Positions 35,791 through 48,422 of a DNA stretch of 64,000 bases are shown here, one piece after another. How positions within the stretch are numbered: the first letter of the stretch is position 1; each line of letters opens with the position of its first letter. A program made the position numbers and the translations under genes. This DNA comes from Nymphaea colorata. Its lineage: Eukaryota; Streptophyta; Magnoliopsida; Nymphaeales; Nymphaeaceae. The DNA lies in assembly GCF_008831285.2 (NCBI RefSeq), contig NC_045149.1, positions 15,340,578-15,404,577 of the forward strand, in the 5' to 3' direction. The notes beneath the pieces are model-generated. The model saw only the letters and a list, made by a program, of their open reading frames with translations, ran no database searches and was not told where the DNA came from.

Positions 35791-37629
35791 TTTTTTGGAA
35801 CTTCATAGGCAACCAAAGCACAAGAACTGGCGACCCAAATGTCGAACCCTTTCTATCTAGAGCATGCCGTCATATTTATTGGATTACACGACCACGTAAA
35901 TGACCCTAAAATTTACCATGATTAGCATCCAATTTTTCCAAAAGGGGGGACGCAAAATTGTGCTTTAACCATTTTGAACTATGCATCCCTTGTTTATTGC
36001 AATTTCTTGGCAATTTGATCCAGATCGAACCATGAATCTCACCCGGTCAACTTGATTTGAGGTCCGTATCCAGAAATTCTATTCCGCTTCTCGTCGAAAC
36101 TGATCAATTAGACCCTGTCCTCAAGTGAAACGAATATCTGGTGACTGGATCCATTTCTAAATATCTCAGATCAGATTAAATTGGAGCAAAGATTTGTGGT
36201 CCATATCCGATCATTCCTGAATCCAAATGAGATCTTATATCCAATCCTGTTGATCTGGATGTGCTCCCAAATGATTTGAGCAAATCTCCGAAATTCCACG
36301 CTTAATCGAATCTTTGGATTTAAAGATCTCAAAAGATCCAAGTCCAAATGATCCTAAACTCATTACCAAATCCAGATATTTTGGATCTCAAGCCAAATAC
36401 AACTTGAAGCCTAGGATCCAGATTTATAAAATGGAGTTCCAAACTAATGCCTCCAGGTCTAATTTGATCCCAACCTATGCTTTTAGTTGTAGTTCCAAGT
36501 AGAATCACGATGATGAGATCCTTTTCTGATCAAATGCTCCACAAAACAAAATAAAAGAAAGAAAAGTTACAACTTTTGCTATCCTGAGCCCGCCCCGCCT
36601 CGCTGATAGAAATTGAACCATCTCTACTGCGGTGCCGTGTCGTGCCAAAAGACTCGACCTGTCTAGGCCCAACGGCTCGCACTGAACTCATGTTAGGCTC
36701 GAGCTTGCTACTGTTGAATCTATTATGGTCTTAGCTCGTCAATGACCGATCCTGTTTTGTTTGGGTTTACTTCGTGTCATAAGAACAAGATCGGGAGAAG
36801 CTGAGACTCCCATAACATGCAATTTTCTGTCTGCCGTAGACTTAATAGAAAGAAAGTGATGTAGGGAGTTAAAAGAAAAGATTGTAACGGCTGCTATAAA
36901 TCCTCTGTTTTTTCTCACACTTTATTACTCTCGTGTATCTCTTATATACACGCAGCGATATGCAGTTACATTTCAATTTACGTTGCAGTTATTAAAGGAT
37001 AATAACTGCTTCACACGTCCAGCAGCACTTTCCGCTTGTTATGTTATGGAAACTGACCATCATCGTAGCATTTTTTTGCACGTCCAGCAGGTGGTTCCCA
37101 TGATGTCACTCTGGGTTGCAGCCTCGCCTCACATGATCAGCGCCATAACATAGACGTTTCTAGAACTGATCACGTCTGGTAGTCTAGAAACGTCTATATG
37201 TTAATAGGAGTAAGGGAGACGATTAGCTTATGCGGATTCCCTTTCATGAACTCTACGTCGAAAATCCATCCAAATTCTTTACTTAATTTGTCACAGACGG
37301 AGGTGAAGGTGATCGAGTTCATTTATTGTGAAAATGCTTAATTGCGAAGCATACTATAAGAAGATGGCGATGCTCGAGTGCTTGACTTTCTAGGCTTTGG
37401 GTTTCCGTCGATCAGGCTAAGAAAGAAAATTTGGGAGGTAATAATGGAACAGTCGGGGTGGAGCTGGGGTCATGGACCCCCTCAAATTTCAATTTTAAAG
37501 AAAATTATTTAGTCCATATAAAAATTTGGAAAAATTATTATATTCTGATTTATGTTAAAATTTTAAAACTATAGTTCAGCCCTCCTAATAAAAAACCTAA
37601 TTAGAATAATGGTTAGAGTAGACTGCTAA
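35791..37629. repeat. Repeat block with Copia gag debris and hAT-like tail
   Basis: Matches 17831-18490 in two parts with extra DNA between. Around 36790-36880 the minus strand resembles the SIKL region of the Copia gag in R2 but is frame-broken. A near-perfect hairpin lies at 37148-37201 (ACATAGACGTTTCTAGA against its complement). The end at 37478-37610 is the same hAT-like tail as at 18361-18490. Confidence 0.55.
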
Positions 37630-37850
37630 CAGAGCATATAGTCTTTCTTCTGGTGGAAAATAGGTGGGAAGAACCGTCGAGACTTTCAGGTAGCAACAAG
37701 CAGATTGGTAAAGGTGAGGCCAAGTCAGGAACAAAGTACCTTGCCTGTCGTGGTGAAGCCCGTTTGTTGCTGGCATTTTTCATACGTTGTTGAGTTTCTA
37801 TATGAGAATTTGTTAAGCATCAACATGCGCTTCAAAGTCAATCTCTATTT
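37630..37850 (+). pseudogene. Third pTAC5 fragment (end of exon 4 and intron start)
   Basis: Matches 41590-41820 of the intact gene: GAAAATAGGTGGGAAGAACC, GGTAGCAACAAGCAGATTGG and GCCAAGTCAGGAACAAAGT. About 11 bases at the exon end, including the Met-Cys-Thr codons and the splice donor, are deleted. It lies 0.7 kb upstream of the intact gene in the same direction, so at least three copies once existed in tandem. Confidence 0.88.
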
Positions 37851-38525
37851 AGGTATGATCTCCCGTATTTTATTTAAGAACCATTTTCTTGAGTTTTGAG
37901 TTGATTTTGTTCAGAATTTTTTTTTTTTCTACGATCCTTTCTACCCATTCTATGGGCACCCTTGATGCCCTGGCTGCTCGGCCAGGGTCGGGGATTTGAT
38001 CTCTATCGCTGGACTTCTGGCGAGGGGAGTGGAAGACCAACTGGGTGCGATGCCTCTTACGGTGAGTGAGGGTCGATAGACGGTCAATTCTCGATGATGA
38101 TTTTTTATTTTGATGTTTTAAAAATTGATGTTGATATTGAAGAATAAATTTGTAATTTAGGTATATATTTTAATTTTTTTAAATGGGGCTTTTTGTGAGT
38201 TTCATGGAGGGCTTATTTGTGCTGCCCAAATTATTATTGGCCAAAAGGTTGGGTGTTCCTTTGCAAATTTTTCTTTCATCTTTTATTTGTTTGGAAACGT
38301 AGGAGTGGATTGGATGCTGTGCAGGACTCGTTTTGAGAGGATTATTGGATCCATCGTTCGTGGTACCCTGCTGTAAAAAAAATATCTGGGATCTTTTCGC
38401 ATTTCGTCGGCCAAACGTTTGCATATCTCCGGGGAGTGGCATCGTTGTTATATCTTGGACATTAAGGCGTGTTTCACAACCATGTCCCGTTCACTAAAAG
38501 CCGTTCGCGCCTTATCTTGAAACCG
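37851..38525. promoter_or_regulatory. 5' flank of intact pTAC5
   Basis: From about 38095 this matches the 5' flank of copy A from 22585 (shared AAATTTGTAATTT and GGGTGTTCCTTT), so the promoter was duplicated with the gene. No single TATA box is convincing. The leader just before the start codon reads ATCTTGAAACCG in both copies, apart from small changes. Confidence 0.45.
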
Positions 38526-39878
38526 ATGGCTTCCGCTTCCCTCCGACTCCACGCTCTTCCCGCTCCCTCCATCCTTCCCTCCTCCTCCGATTTTCAAAAT
38601 CCCGCTAAAACCCTAACCCTAACCGTTAGATTCCCTAAAAGATTCGTCGTCCGATCATCTCAGGGCCCCTTATCGGAGTCGGAGGAGGATCGATGGCTTA
38701 GGGAAGAGCGGCGGTGGCTTCGGGAGGAGCAGCGGTGGCTTCGAGAGGAATCCAGATGGAATTCCGAGCGGGATGCGCTCGATCGGGAGATCACGACCCT
38801 GAAGCTCGAGATCGAGGTTCTAAAGCGGGAGAGATTGTCACAGGAAGCATCAGTCGTTGATCTGATAACGAATCTCACGGGTCTCTTGCAGACCCTGAAG
38901 GGTGCAGATTTGAAGTCCGTCGTGGCGTCATCTCGTAGTCAGATTCCTGATCGAATCGAAGAAAAACATGTTTTATTAGAAGAAGAGCCTGTTGTTGACT
39001 CCGCGCCAGAGAAAGAGCGGAAAAAAAAGAAGAGGTTGTTGAGGAAGGGTTCAGAAGGAGAGGATGTTAGAGCTATGCAGGTCTGCCATGAAAGACGCTG
39101 AATTTTCTTGCATTTTTTTATGAAGGCGAGTTTAGTTTGTGTCCTTGAGTTGTTCTGTTATATTGTTTAATCTGGCATGTATCTGTGGGAAAATCGGCCG
39201 GATATGGTATGTTGTCAATCTCCATTCACAAACTTACTTATTCATCCAGATATAATGCGACAGTTGATCTTTCAATCATTTTACATGGTTTGAGTAGATA
39301 AAGTTGTTATCAACTCTGCCTTTTCTGTTCGTAAAAATTTGTAGATTTTGGTAGATCAGTTACTTTATGTTTTTTATTTTGTTGCAGAGAACGTATTGAA
39401 TTTGTTTGGCGTCCTTTAGGGTTCCTATTTTGATTTGTATTTGCTTTTCACGTTTGGCAGAAAGCTTTGCAGAAATTAGGATTCTACTCAGGCGAGGAGG
39501 ATGTCGAATTTTCAACTTTTTCGAGCGGAACCGAGAGTGCTGTAAAAACATGGCAAGTATGTGAAAACTGCTCTTTGTTTTCTTGTTTGTGTGCATGTTT
39601 TGCTCTCTATAACTGATTGGCAAACTATCTCACCATTCTCCCTTTGCTAAACTTGGTTCCCAAGACAGAACCTTGTACCATTGCCTCGCCTAATTTCCTA
39701 TAGATCAATTGTCTAAGGGTGGTTTGGACCATGCTATGAAGTTATTGAACCTATCTCTAATCTATGCTAGCGTTATACGTTTGATTGTGTGTCATTAAAT
39801 ATTGTCGCGGTTGATATTTCACCAGATAGTGCGATCATGATATTAACCTGACTAATATCTGACAGTAGCCACTTGTCG

Positions 39879-39952
<74 letters not shown>

Positions 39953-42434
39953 AATTTCTCGTTCGATACATAGCATCAGGAGCAAAGTGATATTGGACGT
40001 CGATTTGCTCAATGAAATGAAATGAAAACGTGCATGTTCACTAGCTCAGAGTTACACGTTTTCGTAGCACCTTTCTTACAAGCTGATGGATCTAAGGAAC
40101 CATTTAGCTTTAAAGATTTTCTGTTATTGATCACTTTGATTTGTTTTCTTTACGTGAATTTTGTTTTTTGAAATGCTTTTCCATTTGATATCTAGAGTGA
40201 CTTAAGGTTCCTTTTAAGAGTTTGTCCTTATGGTGATGTTCAGGATTTGTTGCTTTAGATTAATAATTCCAATTGGAGGTAGAAAGGTGTCTTTAATCTT
40301 GTTTTTTACGAACTACTCCAATGGGCCAACTGCATGTGTGCTGTCCCCGATTCTTCTGTCTATGTCCATCTGCAGTAGGTCTGATGTTTTATTCCACATG
40401 CACCGACGAATTAGATTTCTATGCCTTTCAGATCGAGTCTATGAATTGTTTAGGTTATCATATAAAAGAAAAATGTTTTTCTTTTGGAGAAAAAAAAGAA
40501 GCACCTGCTATAATATGATTGAGATAGTATCTAAAACATCTGACATATAATATTGGTGGGGTTGTGCTGCGTGATATTTTCAATAGCACCTGCCAGTAAA
40601 TGCTCTGTTTAGGTGCCACCTCGGTGCCTATATGTTCCTCAATGAAGGAGAGTGCTGAGTGAGGGTGATTCTAGAATAAATGCCTAAAAGGGCAAGGTAC
40701 GTCTGGATGTTCAGAAGTATTGAAGCAGACCGTTTATTTTTAATAAAGCTGCTAAATTGCAAATACAATTTGATATTGATCTAGAAATCTTTCTTGCATA
40801 GGCATCGGTTGGGTTGCCTGAAGATGGAGTTATGACTTTGGAACTGTTGGAAAGGCTACATGGAGAGGTGCCGCTGCAAGCAAATGCTGATGCGGATTAT
40901 GAAGAAACAAGCGTTGAGCCGATCGCTGGCAAGGTACGTTAACTGTGTTTCAGCATATTTTGTAACTGTCCTGACCATTATTGTCTAGTTTGTTCACTTT
41001 TGCAAGAAACATAACATTGTCGCATCTATTCAGATTTGAGCAATAAGTTGGTCCTCTTCCTGGAGGTTGCGGCGTGAGAGGGAGTGGCTTGACATGTTTG
41101 GAAATTTGATTCTTTATGTTGGGGCATAGTAAATTTGATGCTCCACTTGTACAAAATCCAAAGTGATGGATGACCTGCATGGATCTTCACATTGTTGTCA
41201 GTTTCAGGGCCATAGTTGAATATCAAACTTTGCTTTTGCTTGATGGCTCTGACCTTCATGCACTTACATATGCAAGGGCTGATTTCTGAATTCTTGCAAT
41301 CAGTGTGTTCTGGTCTTTCCAGATTTGTGTTTTATTTGCGTGTTTAGTAACTGAAATCCATACCTTTCCAATGAAGTCCTTGCTTTGTTTTTTCTCTTCC
41401 TTTCTCCTTCCATGCATGTGAACATATATGAATAATTGAGATGTACTAAATGGTGTCTCAGATTCTGTGCACATATGTTCATAGGATGGAGTTAATGGAT
41501 CTGTCCGAGCATCCAGCACTTCAGTCACTGAAGTTTCAGAGATAAAGGAAATGCTTTTAACGGACAATGTTTTCATGGAAGCTGAGACTTCAGAGCATAA
41601 AGTCTTTCTTCTGGGAGAAAATAGGTGGGAAGAACCGTCAAGACTTGCAGGTAGCAACAAGCAGATTGGTAAAGGTGAAGCCAAGTCAGGAACAAAGTGC
41701 CTTGCCTGTCGTGGTGAAGGACGTTTGATGTGCACAGGTGCTGGCATTTTTCCTTTTTATAATATTGTTGTGTTTCTATTAAACTGCACGAGAATTTGTT
41801 AAGCATCAACATGCGCTGCGAAGTTAATCACTGCAGTAGGGTAATTTTTCCAAGTTTGAACTGGTTTTAATCCTTTTGGACTAGTAATTGGAGGAACGGG
41901 ACTTTTAGATTTACGTAATTCATCCAAGAACATATCTCATGTATGTATGGCGCCTAACTATCTGAGACTTGGGGTGATGGAACTTGTAACTTATTAATTC
42001 CAAGTTCTTGTGCCCCTTTATAATTACAATACTTCCAAAGTCTTTGGCTTGCACCATGAAGCTGTGCTTTAGGTTTTAACTTTTATTCGTAGAGCAGTCT
42101 TAACCTCGAAAGCAATGATGCCATCAATTGTATGATCGAGATGGCTGTTCCTTTGCTAAAAAGTTGTCTCTGTTTTCTTTGTAGAATGTGATGGTACTGG
42201 TGAACCCAATGTCGAAGAGCAGGTTAGATTGGGTTTGATGTAGCCTTTTATCAGATGCTTCTTTTCTTTTTTTCCTTTTCTTGCCCTCTAGACACCACTG
42301 GTTCCTCATTTTTTTATCTCCAACTGATGCAGTTCCTGGATTGGGTGGAAGATGGAGCCAAGTGCCCTTATTGTGAAGGCCTTGGTTATACCATCTGTGA
42401 CGTGTGTGACGGCAGAGCTGTAATAAGCTCTTGA
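38526..42434 (+). CDS. PTAC5: pTAC5, plastid transcriptionally active chromosome protein 5
   Basis: Plastid nucleoid protein; Arabidopsis pTAC5 is linked to the plastid transcription machinery and the chaperone HSP21 under heat. Exons 38526-39080, 39461-39556, 40802-40933, 41485-41737, 42185-42222 and 42333-42434 give 391 residues in one frame. Order: Ser/Pro-rich transit peptide (about 1-45); three WLREE repeats in a charged helix (56-78) and coiled coil; basic linker; peptidoglycan-binding-like fold (about 175-240, KALQKLGFYSGEEDVEFSTF then SAVKTWQASVGLPEDG); ENRWEEPSRL; and a DnaJ-type zinc domain with four CxxC units (CLACRGEG, CTECDGTG, CPYCEGLG, CDVCDGRA). The start at 38526 is chosen over two in-frame upstream ATGs because it begins the MASAS transit peptide as in relatives. 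The duplicated copy at 22.6-27.3 kb is dead. Confidence 0.95.
39881..39952. repeat. TC/TATC microsatellite
   Basis: In intron 2 of intact pTAC5. It corresponds in position to the compound array at 24361-24454 in copy A. Confidence 0.95.
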
Positions 42435-45400
42435 TCTTGTCTACCAGATGTACGTTATCCATCTAATGCGCTGACGACTCAAAATTAGTTAATGTATTAA
42501 TAGATAGTGCCTTTCATCACTTAAATTGTATAGATTGTATCCTGGTTGGTTACGTAATAATTTGAGGTGTATATCCCTGTAATTGTAACGAAGGCCGTGG
42601 ATGATTGTTCGTTACTTAAACAATAGAAGCACATGGGTTGCTCGGTCTTGGTAATTCGCTTGAAGTTATTGGTTGACTCCATTCCTTGTGGGTAGGAACC
42701 GATGTTGCATGGAAGGCCAGAACATACTTCCGTACAAGCAAAAGAAATACTGCTTCGTATCTCATGGTACTGAGAGAAGAATATTTAGTTGCACACAAGA
42801 CAGGAGAGCCTTCATCTGCTTCCAAACGACGAGCCTAGTCCTTAAACTGGGCGTTCTGCAGGCCAGTGGCTGTGACGCAGCACCCTATGCATCCGGCGCT
42901 GCAGGTGAGACTGACGAAAGGTACATCCACAGTTTTCTTCTTTAAACATCTGTATTCCATTAGTTATCAGGAAAATGATGCCTTCGCCACACTTTGGAAA
43001 AAATTATGAGGGGTTGACATCAATAATTTGAAAAACAAATCAGTTCTTTTTTTCCCCCTTGTGCGTATGTTTTGAAGCTGAAATCTGAGAATTTTGAAAA
43101 GACTTCGCAAATTCCTCCCGTTATAGACTTGTACTCTTTTAGGTTGCTATAATGCTGCCAGTCTGCCCAATCGAGAATATTATCGAGACGCCTTTGTGGA
43201 ATTGGACTTTTCAACATGTTCATCTGCACAAGGCTGCATACACGAGGCTACTTAGAAGTTGCGTCCAAATTAAACCAGCAACATTTATCAGTCGCAGCAA
43301 ACAATTAGGCGATTATTGGGAATGTCATTTATAATGTCTTTTTGCCCATACAATTTTCCGTCGTTTGTGTGTGTGATGACAAAGCTTTGTTCTGATTCCA
43401 GTGACGGGACGCTAAGGTGGGACGAATGCAGAAAAAAATGGTTGAAATTTGCCTCCCGGTCGTCCGCCTTTTTTCTTAAGCATTTTCTTTATCAAAGGAT
43501 TATTCTTTTTAGTATTTGTCATGTTGACCAACCGAGAGAGTACCAAAGTTAGTAAATTCATGACGAGAGTTATTTTACTTTGTTTTGGTGTCATTAGAAT
43601 GTGATCGAGATGCCATTGGTTCTTGTTTGGTTTGAAGCGGGCAGCAGTCGTAGATCGTCCGCCTTATTATTCTTTAATCCCCGCACAACTTAGAGGACCT
43701 TCAGGTATGCCATGGTTCGTTTTAGCCTCTGCTTTGCTATTTTATTTTTCCTTGCAGAATGACATTTTCTTGCAAGTGAGCAATGTCTTTTACCTGACAT
43801 TTTTTCTGGAAATGAATTGGTTGGTCAAATCCCTCAAGATTCATTTTCACCAGCTATAATAAGGCAGCAACCGGTAAATCTGAGTCCAACTATCTGGCCC
43901 TGTGGACGGTATTTTTCTCGGCACCATCTATCTAGAGTTTTTACTCTTACTCTCTTTAGGAAACTTCATTGCAAACTTACCTCTGTGACAAGGACGTAAG
44001 CATATGCTTTGGTAGGTTATCGATATAAATAAAGTAAGGAGGGTATATGGTTGTCATCATGATGCACACCAAAAGCACGGTATTATGCTGGATCCAATTG
44101 GTGGGACTTGGGAGGGGTTCGCCTGGTGGGTGTGCCTATTGGTAATTGTTACCAGGATAATCAGGTGCCTAGTTGTCTCCCATAATCCTGTGCCGAGACA
44201 CCTAATTACCTGCTGCTCAGGCTGACATAACTCCTGTTAAATTTGGGATCGGCCTTGGCATGCTTTTGTTTGGTGGGCCTTGTTCTTCCCTTCTACTAGG
44301 AGGGAAGATGAGGCATGTTGGAGAACTGTCAAAGAAGGCTGCCTTTCCAAGAGTTCTAACATTGGGATTTTATGCTAGCCGTAGCTATTTCGTTACCAAC
44401 CTAGTTTATGTTATTAGAAGATTATTTGTATGTTGTTCTGCGCAGGTCGTTCATTTCTGTTATTTTTGAAGGGCTCCTATATCATTTTATCTGAAAACAG
44501 AACTTGCGGACAAATTTAACATCAAAACTAGAATAATTAAATAAAAATTAAGCATAGATTTTAGTAAACGTTAATCTATGGATGGATATATTCATGAATC
44601 ATAATGCAGCAACAAAAATGATGAGGTCTTGTCAATTTTAGGACTAAACTGATGGCATTTGCTAGAAACGGCTTCTCCCTAGTTTCTCATGCCAACTTGC
44701 ATGTTGCTTTCGACAAAGGCGGAGGGAATACCCCGATCTTATCAAAAGTCCATGCAAGTACGTATTTACATATTAGTGTCTCTTTCTGTCTTTCATACTG
44801 CTCTTCTCCCTAAAATTTCAATCTCCACATCTGGCTTGGGAATGGTCAGATATGTGGGCCATGACTCGTTATTATAGGTATTCGAGCAGTCAATAAGTGC
44901 TTTACTATCGTGAGGTCTATTTATTTCTTGTCAAGATGAATACATTGGCAAGACTATCGGGGGCATGTGCTTTGTTGCAAGTGGTGTAAAATGGTTAATG
45001 GATGTTAAGTGGAGCCAGGACAGGGATTTTGCTAGATGCAAGTTAGATAAACAGCCGGTTGAATTTTGATTTATGACCTTATCCTTGCAAGTTGTTCCGA
45101 TACTCACAACCTTACCGTTTAAGGTTGATCTCAGTAGAAGCAAGAAGGTGCTTGAGCTGCTTTGATCACTGGCTAGAGGCCGGATTATGGTCGTCAGTGG
45201 CTGGTGGAGGAGCCCGGAGTATGGATTTATGGTCACCAGTGGCTGGTGGAAGAGCTTAGATGACCTCACATTTGGGAAAGGCCTATTACATTTTTAAACA
45301 CTTTTTATGGGCATGCACGAAAGATTCGATATAAATTTTAAAGTTCTTAAAAATCGGGCAACGTTCCCCCGATCCCCACCATGGAAGTTCCATAAGGTTA

Positions 45401-47482
45401 TTGGGGAAAATGTATGGAAGTAGTAAACTTGCACGCTTCTATAGCGGCAGACTTCATTGAAAGACTTGGTACCCTTAGCCTTAGGCAGCGCAGAGCCAAG
45501 GGGCCCCGGCAGGGGCCATGGCTCCCTTTAAAATTCAAAACAAAAATAATAATAATAAATTTCATTTAATCTTATATTAAAATTTTGAAAAATTATATTT
45601 CTGTGATTATTATAATTTTAAAACTATAGTTCTACCCACTTAATGCCTGATTTTCTTTTTTGGAAAGACGTGTTGCCCACTTTATCCATATCTGATTCTC
45701 GGTCCATGCCCTGAATTATCAGAGAATACGGTTTCCTTATGGAGCTTTATTATTGTTACAAGAAATGTTAAACCCCATCTGCGATTGTGAAGAAAGAGTC
45801 TCTAATATAAACTCTCGTTTTTTTCCTTCCTGGTTTTCTCTCGTGAAGCAAGAGTGAGGAGAGTAAAGCTTGATCATTGCTTTTGGCCAAGATCTTAGTC
45901 TGGTGTCCTCTGTCTATCTGTTGTGTCACGATTGAGGCAGTTCCCTCCCTTCCCCCCAAATTTTAAGGAAAGAAATTTTATGCATACATTTTTGAAAAAA
46001 TTTAACTTCACATATGGAAACTTCTCAAAATTGTTATTCAGCTTCTGTACAAATTTTGAAATTACTCTTCGACCCCTAAAAAAATATAAAAAAATAAAAA
46101 TTCTGGTTCAGCACTTAGATAGAGAGAAAGAGAGTAATTTTCCTTTTTCTAATTGGTTTCTGCTTTTCGTGTAACGAACTGTTGTTCAGTGTCTGTGACA
46201 AACATTCTTGAAGCATTTCGACTTTCTGCTTCGCACACAAGATTTTAGCCAGACAAATTTTATTTGTGTGGCCAGTCAACGTGGCCAAACCTGGTGACAT
46301 ATTTAGGAACCTGCGATTGCACGGACCTTTACGCATTCGATTGACGACCGACTTGAGTCTGCAATGTGGTGCCCATGAGGTCCTCTGCCCGTTGGTGCTC
46401 AGCGCGATGGACCTGTATTTTTCTGAAACTTGTGAAAGTATATCAGCATGGTCCTAGTACTTGCCCTGCCACTCCAGGACGCATTCTACCTGTTCTTCCT
46501 TGCAAACCTCTGCCCCTAAACAGACCATTCTCAGATTTTCCAGTAATATATATATCTGTGTCTGTGTGTGTGTGTTATAGGTCGGACAAGTGATCATGTT
46601 CGTTCAAGTGACTCCTCCTTGCCGCGTGAAATGATGTGGAACTGTCATTTTGTCCACGTGCAATACCTCTGTGTTTTGGTCGTTCAAGTTTTATAGCCAT
46701 TTACAATATTTAAAATGATAGAAGTTTTATACACATCAATAATCCTGCCCTCTCATGCATGAGGTCCTTCTTTAGCACCTACCTAGTGCTCCCGATGGCT
46801 AAAAAGGGTTCCCGATCCGATGAACAACTTGTCGCATATTGTTTCTCCATGCAACATGGAGATTGTATATCAAAAGAGGGTCTAGCATTATCTATTTGAC
46901 TATATTATGTCCTTCCTCCCTGTCTAAAGAATGCACGTGCTGGTGACTCACCAATGCTAGTGCCTGTCTTTAATCCTGTTTTTTTATTAAAATGTTCAAA
47001 GTGATTCCTTGAAGCAGTATCTAATGTGGATATATATGCTGGAGACCATCTATTTATTATTTCGTTCACAATCTGTTCACAATCTTTACTTGAACTGATG
47101 CGCTTATGGACCTATTATGGTTACTTGATACCCTAATGTCTGGGCGGTGAATACTACGTCTAGGCTACGGTTTGAGCTGCACCCCATTTGTGTGTGTGTA
47201 TTACTTTTCTCATATGTTCAATCATGGAGGATTGTGGTGTCCAACCTTTCCTTACGTTTCCGAGAGTCATCTCTTCCCTGCCTCAATTTCACGAAAGCAT
47301 CATGGAGAGAGAGCGAGAGAGAGAGAGAGAGAGAGAGAGAGTCACGGTAGTGTAAACGCCGTTTAGTTAGTCTAACGATTTTAGGCCGAGTGGTATAACT
47401 GTAGAACGGCCAAATGTTGCTGAGGATGTATCACAAACTCAGGCTGCAGGTACCTGTCTCCGGACAGGGAGGGCGACGCAGT
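42435..47482. other. Intergenic region
   Basis: No gene I can support. Exon-like patches: about 42830-42910 (LGVLQASGCDAAPYASGAA), 43635-43705 (RPPYYSLIPAQLRGPS before a GT), and 43810-43890 (SGNELVGQIPQDS, which resembles one leucine-rich repeat). They may be remains of one gene on the plus strand or chance. 45488-45650 is a hAT-like tail. A GA microsatellite lies at 47305-47341. Confidence 0.35.
45488..45650. repeat. hAT-like dispersed tail
   Basis: GC-rich start (GGCCCCGGCAGGGGCCATGG) followed by AAATTC-rich DNA and TTTTAAAACTATAGTTC. The same arrangement is at 18361-18490, 37478-37610, 50495-50640 and 58325-58435. It resembles the ends of plant hAT elements, which often carry a GGCGGAGCC-type terminus; that assignment is from general knowledge. 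Confidence 0.45.
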
Positions 47483-47914
47483 TAGGGATGTCAACGGATC
47501 GGATTCGGATCAGATACATCTTTAACCATATACGCTTTTTCGGATATTCATATATTCGGATTCGGATTCGGATTCGAATAAAGCAAAGTCATATCCGAAT
47601 CCGAAATCTGATTTTACAATTCGAATCCGATCCGAATCTGATTTTTATATTTATATCCGAATCCGAATTTTGAACCGGATTTTGCCATTTTTCAAGTATT
47701 AGATATAGGATATTTGTCTAAAAATAAATCCGATCCGAATCCGTATTCGAATCTGATCCGATATTCATGTATATCCGAATCCGATCGGATGTCATTTATT
47801 AAATCCGAATCCGATCCGATTTCTTAATCGAATATTAAATTTTTATCCATATCCGATTTTTTCGGATCGGATCGATTGGATATCCGATTCAAATCGGATA
47901 TATTGACATCCCTA
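47483..47914. mobile_element. 432-bp non-autonomous TIR element of ATCCGAAT units
   Basis: Perfect 12-bp terminal inverted repeats, TAGGGATGTCAA and TTGACATCCCTA, flanked on both sides by GCAGT, a likely target duplication. If the element is taken to begin after TA, the duplication would be TA instead. The interior is a degenerate array of ATCCGAAT/ATCCGATC-like units, partly in both orientations, so it can fold on itself. No coding capacity; MITE-like. Confidence 0.85.
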
Positions 47915-48309
47915 GCAGTCCCTTGTTCCCACTTTGCAATTTCTGCAGAAGTGTGTGTGAGAGAGAGAGAGAGAGCCTTTGCCTATCCAGCTATCCAGCC
48001 TCTTGTCCGTCAGTCAGCGCCTGCAATTAGTAGTTACTACATGAGTCAAAATCCTTTCTTGGCTTTGCATGTCCATGTGAATCGCCGTAGAAAGATCTCT
48101 TTGATCTCGTTTGTGTTTGCATTGTCTCGTGGAAAGTTAGCAGAAAAGAAGTATACTTGCTTGCATGAATGCTTATTTGCAGTTAAATATAGTTGTTGTT
48201 TATTTACAAAAGGAAGTAAAAGAAACGTGCTTCTATGAAGATTCTAAATACATTCAATACCCTCTCAACTGCTTCTGATTTTCCATCCTACTTTATTGTG
48301 TGTGTGTGT

Positions 48310-48344
<35 letters not shown>

Positions 48345-48422
48345 CAATGGCATACACTATAAGAAAAGAGCTGGAAAACAATCTCATCCATGCGTGGAAT
48401 TATGGGTATGGTGATTTAGATC
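47915..48422. other. 3' flank of the alcohol oxidase gene
   Basis: Downstream (minus-strand sense) of the FAO stop codon. Holds GA-repeats at about 47958-47974 and a TG/GA microsatellite at 48297-48343. No gene. Confidence 0.5.
48297..48343. repeat. TG/GA microsatellite
   Basis: About five TG units followed by a long GA run, 80 bases past the FAO stop codon, possibly in its 3' UTR. Confidence 0.95.

Noticed and set aside
43810-43890. Leucine-rich-repeat-like NELVGQIP motif
   Set aside because: A single repeat-like unit with no neighbouring repeats or kinase domain; too short to call.
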